Source: a virus
Length of the DNA stretch: 58,441 bases
Direction: 5' to 3' (one strand)
IMG/VR virus record: IMGVR_UViG_3300017917_002605
Location: 110,471 to 168,911 of that record
Below the pieces are notes generated by a model, which was not told the origin of the DNA, made no database searches, and saw only the letters and a list, made by a program, of their open reading frames with translations. The position numbers were made by a program, and so were the translations under genes. This document shows positions 52,641 to 58,441 of the stretch, in pieces; within the stretch, counting starts at the first letter, position 1; every line of letters begins with the position of its first letter.

Positions 52641-52823
52641 ATGACAGACCAAGTAAGACAATTTATTGACTTAGTTGCAGCTGGTGAAAATGCACAAGCT
52701 AAAGAAGCTATTTCTGAACTTCTATCTGCACGTGCTTTTGAAACATTAGAGGCCAAAAAACAAGAAATGGCATCTACACTTTTTAACGGCAAACCAGCCG
52801 AGGAACAAGTTACAGAAGAATGA
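52641..52823 (+). CDS. 67: gp67-like prohead core protein
   Basis: 60 aa, acidic (T4 gp67 is 80). The sequence FIDLVAAGENAQAKEAISEL and LEAKKQEMASTLFNG is typical of the small gene after the portal in T4-like phages. Its first 35 residues resemble the start of the 146-aa protein at 53542 (LIAEGRLVEAKELI), so the two may share a core-targeting helix. AAGGAG precedes the ATG; it overlaps the next gene by four bases. Confidence 0.7.
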   Translation: MTDQVRQFIDLVAAGENAQAKEAISELLSARAFETLEAKKQEMASTLFNGKPAEEQVTEE

Positions 52824-53545
52824 AGTCTTTACAAGATTTTAAATCGACCACAATATCAGAGGCTGAAGAAAAAGACCGCCGCCAGTTTGATATGCTGGTA
52901 CGTGCTGGTCTTGCCAATAAGGCACAGTTGCAACGCATTCACAAAATCTTAGATAAGATGGGTGAAGAACGTCCTGTTTTCAATAATGCCGATAGAATGA
53001 TTCTGCAAAACCTTTTTAATAAAATGGTTGATTTGATTTCTAATCATCCTCAGATTACCACCAAAGTTAGACAAGTGGTACGTGAAGATGAAGAATTTGA
53101 AAATGAAATTCTTGCCGAAGAACCAGAACAATTAGATGAAGTTACATCTTTACCTTCTGACCCGCCTGCTGTTCTTGTTTTAAAACGTAAAGCAATTAGA
53201 TTGTATCCTAATGGTATGAGAATTGCTTTATATCATAACGACAGATTAAATAAAATTTTTAGTGTACCTTATGGAACTTCAGAATCTTCTCCTATCCAAG
53301 CAGAAGAAACTATACATGAATCCGTAATGGACCACCTACATAAAATTGTTGCCGAAAAACAAGCACGTTCAGTTAAGTTTGCCAATGGACAAACACGCAA
53401 AGTGGATGGTTATACCGCATCCGCCATCGTTCAAGTGCATAAAGCACTAAACGATGAGAATAAGAAAAAGATTGCAGATATGGTACACAAATCTCCAGAA
53501 CACTTTGAAAAAGTGGCAAAATTTGCTTTCAGTAAAGTAAAATGA
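52820..53545 (+). CDS. Conserved prohead-region protein with possible gp21 cleavage site
   Basis: 241 aa. The N-terminus contains TTISEAEEKD, where ISE-A at residues 12-15 fits the gp21 protease rule (hydrophobic-x-Glu, then small residue). A helical region follows (RAGLANKAQLQRIHKILDKM), then VLVLKRKAIRLYPNGMRIAL. Similar proteins occur at this spot in T4-like phages of aquatic bacteria, function unknown. Overlaps both neighbours by four bases. Confidence 0.75.
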   Translation: MKSLQDFKSTTISEAEEKDRRQFDMLVRAGLANKAQLQRIHKILDKMGEERPVFNNADRMILQNLFNKMVDLISNHPQITTKVRQVVREDEEFENEILAEEPEQLDEVTSLPSDPPAVLVLKRKAIRLYPNGMRIALYHNDRLNKIFSVPYGTSESSPIQAEETIHESVMDHLHKIVAEKQARSVKFANGQTRKVDGYTASAIVQVHKALNDENKKKIADMVHKSPEHFEKVAKFAFSKVK

Positions 53546-53982
53546 ATTTAATTAATTTAATAGCTGAAGGTAGATTGGTTGAAGCAAAAGAGTTAATCTA
53601 TGCTCAATTAAATCAAATTGCTGGACAAAAATTTGAACAACTAAAACCTATTGTGGCAGAATCACAATATGAAGAAGTTGAGGTGTTGGACGAAGCAAAA
53701 GGTGGTAACGTTGTAAAAATGGGTAGAGTGCAGAAAATTCGCCGCAGAATTCGCCGAAATAAAAAAGGCAAAATCATAGTACAACGAAATGTTCGCCGCT
53801 CTGCTATTAAAGGTTATAGATTATCTGGCAGCAAAGTAGTAAGAATTTCTGCCCAAGAACGAATAAACAAAACAAGAAAACTCAAAAGGTATTGGAAGAC
53901 TAAGGGTAGAGCAAGACTTACCCGCACGTTGATGAAACGTAGAATGTCTATGCAACGCCGTAAAGGAATGGGAATAAAATAA
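53542..53982 (+). CDS. 68: gp68-like prohead core / basic internal head protein candidate
   Basis: 146 aa (T4 gp68 is 141). Residues 1-51 are helical and acidic, ending LDE-A (49-52), a good gp21 cleavage site. Residues 53-146 are extremely basic, with runs such as KIRRRIRRNKKGK and TLMKRRMSMQRRK, suggesting DNA binding. Cleavage would release a basic fragment of about 95 residues inside the head. The gp68 name rests on size and position only. Confidence 0.7.
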   Translation: MNLINLIAEGRLVEAKELIYAQLNQIAGQKFEQLKPIVAESQYEEVEVLDEAKGGNVVKMGRVQKIRRRIRRNKKGKIIVQRNVRRSAIKGYRLSGSKVVRISAQERINKTRKLKRYWKTKGRARLTRTLMKRRMSMQRRKGMGIK

Positions 53983-53983
53983 C

Positions 53984-54337
53984 ATGTCATACGAAGTCGT
54001 AAAATCTCTAAGAGGTTCTACCATCATCCGTGCTGAGGGTGCTGGTACATATACCATCACGCTTGCGGATATGTCCACCAATACCTCTATCGAAACAGTT
54101 ACATCAGCATCATTAAAAAGATTGAATTGGACAACAAACGGTTCAATCACTATTGCTAGAAACGGCACAACTGTGTTGTCTCTTTTTGGTAACGGTGAAA
54201 TGCGTTTGGATGAATATGGTGCTGCATTAGGCAATACTGCAACAGGCAACGTTGTTGTTACTATTGCATCAGGTGGTTCTATTGTTATGGATGTGTCCAA
54301 AGTAGCAACATATTCACAAGACTTAGGTAGAATCTAA
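53984..54337 (+). CDS. Small beta-rich protein in the head operon, unknown
   Basis: 117 aa, beta-rich (GAGTYTITLADMSTNTSIET; NTATGNVVVTIASGGSIVMD). Looks like a single beta-sandwich or barrel and may decorate the head or serve as a core subunit. One base after the basic protein and overlapping gp21 by one base. No family recognised. Confidence 0.7.
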   Translation: MSYEVVKSLRGSTIIRAEGAGTYTITLADMSTNTSIETVTSASLKRLNWTTNGSITIARNGTTVLSLFGNGEMRLDEYGAALGNTATGNVVVTIASGGSIVMDVSKVATYSQDLGRI

Positions 54338-54987
54338 TGAAATTAATCACAGAAACCGTTGAAGAAGTCAAGTATTTGACTGAAGCAACCGAATCAGGTA
54401 AAAAGAGTTTATTCATCGAAGGTCCATTTTTGGTAGCGGAAGAACCTAACCGTAATCGCCGCATGTACAGACTTGAACCTTTGAAAGAAGAAGTCGAACG
54501 TTACTCAAGAGAATACATTGAAACAAATCGTGCTCTTGGTGAACTAGGACATCCAGATACCCCATCAATTAATCTAGAACGTGTATCACACAAGATTGTT
54601 TCTTTGAGACAAGAAGGTAACCGTTTTATTGGTAAGGCTCAAATTCTTGACACACCTTACGGTAATATTGTAAAGAGTTTTATTGAATCAGGTGTCAATC
54701 TAGGTGTTTCATCTAGAGGCATGGGTTCTTTAACTCAGGGTGAAGGCGGCATTAATATTGTTCAGGATGATTTCCGTCTTGCAACAGCCGCCGATATTGT
54801 TGCTGACCCATCAGCGCCAGGTGCTTTTGTAAATGGCATCATGGAGAATAAAGAATGGGTATTTGTTGAAGGTCGATACGTAGAGGTCGATATTGATAAA
54901 GCTAAACAACAAATCCGTCGAGCATCATCAAAACAACTTGAGGAAGTTGCGATTAAATTATTCAGTAATTTCCTCTCAAAACTTTAA
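54337..54987 (+). CDS. 21: Prohead protease gp21
   Basis: 216 aa (T4 gp21 is 212). Serine protease of the U9/herpes-assemblin-like group: His72 in LGELGHPDTP and Ser125/126 in NLGVSSRGMG. N-terminus VKYLTEATES has LTE-A (14-17), a possible self-cleavage site. It degrades the core and trims gp23 at hydrophobic-x-Glu sites. Confidence 0.92.
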   Translation: MKLITETVEEVKYLTEATESGKKSLFIEGPFLVAEEPNRNRRMYRLEPLKEEVERYSREYIETNRALGELGHPDTPSINLERVSHKIVSLRQEGNRFIGKAQILDTPYGNIVKSFIESGVNLGVSSRGMGSLTQGEGGINIVQDDFRLATAADIVADPSAPGAFVNGIMENKEWVFVEGRYVEVDIDKAKQQIRRASSKQLEEVAIKLFSNFLSKL

Positions 54988-54990
54988 TTT

Positions 54991-54998
54991 ACTAAATA
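54991..54998 (+). promoter_or_regulatory. Late-promoter-like box ACTAAATA before gp22
   Basis: ACTAAATA ends 24 bases before the gp22 ATG, followed by AAAGGAGA (55009-55016). Likely drives strong gp22-gp23 expression. Confidence 0.5.
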
Positions 54999-55022
54999 AG
55001 CAATCATTAAAGGAGAACCCTA

Positions 55023-56012
55023 ATGGCACAAAACAAATTATTTGAAGCAGCAGCTGAAATTCTTGCAGGCAGCAAGAAGTCCGCTGGTGCTGACCCAATG
55101 CCTAAGGCGGATGAAACACCAGTAGATTTGGGCGGACCTACTCCAACAAATAGTAAGCCTGATGACGATTCTAACAAAATCGATACTACTAAAGCCGCTA
55201 AGAGCGCCACTGCCCCAACAACAAAACCTTCCGATGCGTCACCTGACACACAAAATCACCCACAGGGTGGTCAGAAGACCATGAAGGAAGATATCGATGC
55301 ATTGTTCGCTGATGACAGCACAATCTCTGAAGAATTCAAGGGTAAAGTTGCTACAATTTTTGAAGCACGTGTTACCGACCGAGTTCAGCAGATTGAAGAA
55401 GAAACCGAAGCTCGTTACGCTTCTATGCTTGAAGAAGCAGTTGAATCAGTTAAAACTGATTTGACCGAGAAAGTAAACGACTATCTTTCTTATGTTGTAG
55501 AACAATGGATTGCCGACAATGAAATCGCTATCGAGTCCGGCCTACGTGCTGAGTTGACCGAAGAATTCATTGCTGGCCTACGTAACCTATTTGCAGAACA
55601 CTACATTGATGTTCCTGCCGAAAAGGTCGACTTGGTTGAAGAACTAGCTACTAAGGTAGAAGATTTGGAAAACCAGTTGAACGAAGAAATCGAACGTGGT
55701 ATTGAAACCAAGAAAGCCTTGGTAGAATCCCGTAAGGTTGAAATTACTCGCACAGTATGTGAAGGTTTGACCGAAACTCAAGTTGAAAAAATCAAGTCAC
55801 TTGCAGAGAGTGTTGATTTCTCCACAGAGGATGAATACAAAGAAAAACTTGAGACCATTCGTGAAAACTACTTCCCTTCTACTGCCAAAAAGGCATCAGA
55901 AGAACAACTACATGAGCAAGTAGAAGACGGCACTGAAGGTCAAAAGACCGTAGTTGCTGACCCATTTGTTGCGTCAGTAATGCAAGCTATTACCAAAACC
56001 AAACCAATCTAA
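55023..56012 (+). CDS. 22: Prohead core scaffold gp22
   Basis: 329 aa (T4 gp22 is 269). The N-terminal 90 residues are low-complexity, Pro/Thr/Asp/Lys-rich; residues about 95-330 are acidic helical scaffold (LTEEFIAGLRNLFAEHYIDV; VEDLENQLNEEIERGIETKK). The chain contains many x-x-Glu sites expected for a protein digested by gp21. Located between protease and capsid as in T4. Confidence 0.88.
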   Translation: MAQNKLFEAAAEILAGSKKSAGADPMPKADETPVDLGGPTPTNSKPDDDSNKIDTTKAAKSATAPTTKPSDASPDTQNHPQGGQKTMKEDIDALFADDSTISEEFKGKVATIFEARVTDRVQQIEEETEARYASMLEEAVESVKTDLTEKVNDYLSYVVEQWIADNEIAIESGLRAELTEEFIAGLRNLFAEHYIDVPAEKVDLVEELATKVEDLENQLNEEIERGIETKKALVESRKVEITRTVCEGLTETQVEKIKSLAESVDFSTEDEYKEKLETIRENYFPSTAKKASEEQLHEQVEDGTEGQKTVVADPFVASVMQAITKTKPI

Positions 56013-56032
56013 TCGATTAGGAGATTAAAAAC

Positions 56033-57364
56033 ATGTATTTAACCGAAGAAATTCAAAAAACCTGGGCACCGGTTCTTGACCACCCAGACCTTCCTGCAAT
56101 CGCTGACCCTTATCGTAAGGCCGTTACAGCAATGGTATTGGAAAATACCAAGCAGGCTATGATTAAAGAAGGTCAAATCATCGCTGAAGCATCCCCAACC
56201 AACTCTGCTGGTACTGGTGGTTTCTCTGGTGGTGCAACCGCTACTGGTCCAGTTGCTGGTTTCGACCCAATTCTTATCTCTCTAGTTCGCCGTTCATTGC
56301 CTAACCTAATCGCATACGACATTTGCGGTGTTCAGCCAATGACTGGTCCTACTGGTCTTATCTTCGCAATGCGTACCAAGTACGGTACTCAAGCTGGTGA
56401 CGAAGCATTCTACAACGAAGCAAACACTGTACACGCTGGTGCTGCTGGTGGTTCTCAAGCCGCTCTAGCAATCGGTTCTGCTGCAGCTAATACTTTCGTT
56501 GCTAACGCTCAAGCTGGTGGTGCTATGACTACTGCTGCTGCAGAAGCTCTAGGTACTTCTGGTTCTCCAGCATTCAACGAAATGGCCTTCTCTATCGAAA
56601 AGGTTACCGTTACTGCTAACACACGTGCATTGAAGGCAGAATACTCTATGGAATTGGCACAAGACTTGAAAGCAGTTCATGGTCTTGACGCTGAAACCGA
56701 ATTGGCAAACATTTTGTCTGCTGAAATTCTTGCTGAAATCAACCGTGAAGTTGTTCGTACTATCTACCGTGTTGCTAAGACCGGTGCTCAAATCGGTACT
56801 ACAACCGCTGGTACTTTCGACCTAGACACCGACTCTAACGGTCGTTGGATGGTTGAAAAAGTTAAGGGTCTTGCTTTCCAAATCGAACGTGAAGCAAACG
56901 CTATTGCCAAGACCACCCGTCGTGGTAAGGGTAACATTATGATTGTGTCTTCTGACGTAGCTTCTGCTCTTGCAATGGCTGGTCTTCTAGACTATCAATC
57001 TGCCCTAAACTCTCAAGTTAACCTAACCGTTGACGATACTGGTAACACCTTTGCTGGTACTCTATTCGGTCGTATCAAGGTTTACATTGACCCATACTTC
57101 CCAGTTGGTCAAACTTCTGAGTTTGCTGTTGTTGGTTACAAGGGTACCAACGCTTATGACGCTGGTATGTTCTACTGCCCATACGTTCCTCTACAAATGG
57201 TTCGTGCAGTTGACACTGGTTCCTTCCAGCCAAAGATTGGCTTCAAGACTCGTTACGGTCTAGTTGCTAACCCATTCGCTGAAGGTACTAACCAAGGTTC
57301 TGGTGCTCTAAACGCACAAACCAACAACTACTATCGTGCATTCAAGATTGCTAACCTAATGTAA
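56033..57364 (+). CDS. 23: Major capsid protein gp23
   Basis: 443 aa (T4 gp23 is 521). HK97-fold capsid recognised by DPILISLVRRSLPNLIAYDI, CGVQPMTGPTGLIFAMRTKY and ALKAEYSMELAQDLKAVHGL. An IAE-A site at residues 50-53 predicts gp21 cleavage after E52, giving a mature protein of 391 residues. Codon use is strongly biased (AAC, TTC, GCT, GGT, CTA), suggesting very high expression. A terminator follows; no gp24 paralogue is adjacent. Confidence 0.95.
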   Translation: MYLTEEIQKTWAPVLDHPDLPAIADPYRKAVTAMVLENTKQAMIKEGQIIAEASPTNSAGTGGFSGGATATGPVAGFDPILISLVRRSLPNLIAYDICGVQPMTGPTGLIFAMRTKYGTQAGDEAFYNEANTVHAGAAGGSQAALAIGSAAANTFVANAQAGGAMTTAAAEALGTSGSPAFNEMAFSIEKVTVTANTRALKAEYSMELAQDLKAVHGLDAETELANILSAEILAEINREVVRTIYRVAKTGAQIGTTTAGTFDLDTDSNGRWMVEKVKGLAFQIEREANAIAKTTRRGKGNIMIVSSDVASALAMAGLLDYQSALNSQVNLTVDDTGNTFAGTLFGRIKVYIDPYFPVGQTSEFAVVGYKGTNAYDAGMFYCPYVPLQMVRAVDTGSFQPKIGFKTRYGLVANPFAEGTNQGSGALNAQTNNYYRAFKIANLM

Positions 57365-57392
57365 TCAAGAAATCACCGTAGAGTGATAACTT

Positions 57393-57421
57393 AAAGAGAC
57401 TCCTTCGGGAGTCTCTTTTTT
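57393..57421 (+). terminator. Strong rho-independent terminator after gp23
   Basis: Stem AAAGAGACTCC / GGAGTCTCTTT with a TTCG tetraloop and T run. A smaller hairpin (ATCAC / GTGAT, 57372-57387) lies before it. Confidence 0.93.
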
Positions 57422-57429
57422 ATTGGAGC

Positions 57430-57437
57430 ATAAATAA
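57430..57437 (+). promoter_or_regulatory. Late-promoter-like box CATAAATA after the capsid terminator
   Basis: CATAAATA lies between the terminator and the 176-aa gene, ending seven bases before the ATG. Its place after a terminator makes real promoter use likelier than for the boxes embedded in gene ends. Confidence 0.5.
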
Positions 57438-57444
57438 TACCACT

Positions 57445-57975
57445 ATGACTGTACTAGAACGCACACCAAAAAACGTCAATTTTCTGCAACCGAATAAGTT
57501 TCAGTTGAACTTTTCTCGTTTGCCGAATATGCAGTACTTTTGCCAGTCAGTAAATATACCTGGTGTATCTTTGGCAGAAGTGCCACGTAACACACCATTT
57601 GTTGATATCTACTCGCCTGGTGAAAAACTAATCTATGAAATCCTGAACGTCACATTCATTGTTGATGAACATCTACAATCATGGATTGAACTACATGATT
57701 GGATGCGAGCAATGACATTCCCTACCGAGTTTGAAGAATACAAAGACTTATCAAAGTTGTCTAAGTTTTCAAACAAGGCAATGCCACAATTCTCTGACGG
57801 ACAACTAACTGTACTTTCCAATCAAAACACACCAACATTCCGATTCAAGTTTGTTGATTGTTTCCCTATTTCAATTTCGTCAATCGTATTTTCATCTACC
57901 GATTCCCCAGAAACGGTAATGACGGCAGACGCATCTTTCAGATTTTCCTATTACGATATTGACAAAGTAATTTGA
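57445..57975 (+). CDS. Tail-tube-fold virion protein (gp19 superfamily)
   Basis: 176 aa. It shows the tube-fold pattern: PNKFQLNFSRLPNMQYFC, CQSVNIPGVSLAEVP, YEILNVTFIVDEHLQSW and ELHDWMRAMTFP, parallel to CKTAQLPG in gp19 and CEAAELPG in the gp54-like protein. T4 gp3 has the same length, but I see tube rather than terminator features. Probably a specialised tube ring at the baseplate or neck end. Followed by UvsY. Confidence 0.7.
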   Translation: MTVLERTPKNVNFLQPNKFQLNFSRLPNMQYFCQSVNIPGVSLAEVPRNTPFVDIYSPGEKLIYEILNVTFIVDEHLQSWIELHDWMRAMTFPTEFEEYKDLSKLSKFSNKAMPQFSDGQLTVLSNQNTPTFRFKFVDCFPISISSIVFSSTDSPETVMTADASFRFSYYDIDKVI

Positions 57976-58006
57976 TTGTGATAAACTCCTATAAGGAGGT
58001 TTTGTA

Positions 58007-58441
58007 ATGACTAAACTTGATGAACTTTTAGAAATGTGGCGTAAAGACGCCGATATTGACCGTACCGAACCAGGTAAGGCACTGCTTGATATTCCCAAAC
58101 TTCACAGCAAGTATTTGAATATTTTGTCAAATCACAGACTGCTTTCAAAACAGGCAGAATTCAAATTCAATCAGATGAAGAAGGTAAAATGGGAATACTA
58201 CACAGGTAAATTAGATGATGATGAATTGAAGAAACGTGGTTGGGAACCATTTCCATTTGTGCTCAAATCCGACATTACTACATATCTTGATAGTGATGAG
58301 GATTTAAATCGCTTTCTTGCACAGAAAGTAATGCATGATGAAATCGTTGATGTATGTCAGAGCATTCTTAAAGAATTGAATTCTCGCACTTTCCAATTAC
58401 GTGACTTTATAGCATGGGAAAGATTCATTCAAGGTGTCTGA
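58007..58441 (+). CDS. uvsY: Recombination mediator UvsY
   Basis: 144 aa (T4 UvsY is 137). Family features: IPKLHSKYLNILSNHRLL, KKVKWEYYTGKLDDDELKKR and a C-terminal helix LNSRTFQLRDFIAWERF. UvsY loads UvsX recombinase on gp32-covered single-stranded DNA. The ribosome binding site TAAGGAGGT (57992-58000) is the best in the window and sits in a small hairpin (57986-57998). The gene is complete, ending at the last base. Confidence 0.88.
   Translation: MTKLDELLEMWRKDADIDRTEPGKALLDIPKLHSKYLNILSNHRLLSKQAEFKFNQMKKVKWEYYTGKLDDDELKKRGWEPFPFVLKSDITTYLDSDEDLNRFLAQKVMHDEIVDVCQSILKELNSRTFQLRDFIAWERFIQGV

Noticed and set aside
1-58441. tRNA genes, integrase, attachment sites, CRISPR, insertion sequences
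   Set aside because: None were recognised on either strand by reading; all intergenic gaps are shorter than 100 bases.

Overview
The window carries the virion-structure half of a large T4-like contractile-tailed phage (myovirus). Nearly every late T4 morphogenesis function is recognisable from protein sequence: gp4, gp5, gp6, gp8, gp13, gp14, gp15, gp16, gp17, gp18, gp19, gp20, gp21, gp22, gp23, gp25, gp26, gp27, gp48, gp53, PAAR (gp5.4-like) and UvsY. Several proteins (the DUF4815-like 1998-aa protein, the 855-aa baseplate protein, Ala-Asn heptad fibres, fibres with an IQLKY-type N-terminus) are of the kind seen in T4-like phages of aquatic bacteria (cyanophages, pelagiphages and relatives) rather than enterobacterial T4. 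The DNA is AT-rich. No tRNA, integrase, photosynthesis gene or other host marker was seen, so the host is not identified.

Layout. 1-8096 lies on the minus strand: gp4 head-completion nuclease, a conserved unknown, a tail-tube-fold protein, a gp26-like tail chaperone with a strong -1 frameshift candidate, and two paralogous tape-measure-like proteins, the second carrying lysozyme and M15 peptidase domains. A 31-bp divergent gap then switches to the plus strand. 8128-28041 is the baseplate block (gp48, gp53, gp27, lysozyme-less gp5, PAAR tip, gp25, gp6, an 855-aa wedge-like protein, a heptad fibre, gp8 and a 1998-aa structural protein). 28041-39423 is an accessory array of short fibre/adhesin genes, in which nine tip genes are each followed, tightly spaced or overlapping, by one of three families of 50-85-aa proteins. 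It is closed by a clear terminator. 39510-43013 holds further fibre and coiled-coil proteins. 43024-50927 is neck, terminase, sheath and tube, with a Dps/ferritin-like gene between the terminase subunits. 50982-57364 is portal, prohead core, protease, scaffold and major capsid, closed by a second terminator. The window ends with another tail-tube-fold protein and UvsY.

How it works together. The genes specify head assembly (gp20-gp23), DNA packaging (gp16/gp17), tail tube and sheath (gp18/gp19), neck joining (gp13-gp15), a baseplate with a PAAR-tipped spike, and a large exchangeable set of receptor-binding tips. Cell-wall digestion, which T4 places in gp5, seems here to sit in the second tape-measure-like protein. 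T4-type late boxes (NATAAATA and ACTAAATA variants) precede many genes, consistent with late transcription by a gp55-like sigma factor encoded elsewhere.

The most novel signals are: (1) a strict one-to-one match between three fibre-tip classes and three small partner-protein families, 9 out of 9; (2) an A_AAT_TTT slippery site fusing gp26 to a 68-codon open frame just upstream of the tape measure; (3) a phage Dps with all four ferroxidase ligands between terS and terL; (4) twin tape-measure-like genes, one a dual peptidoglycan hydrolase; (5) a prohead protein that looks like a protease-released basic internal head protein.
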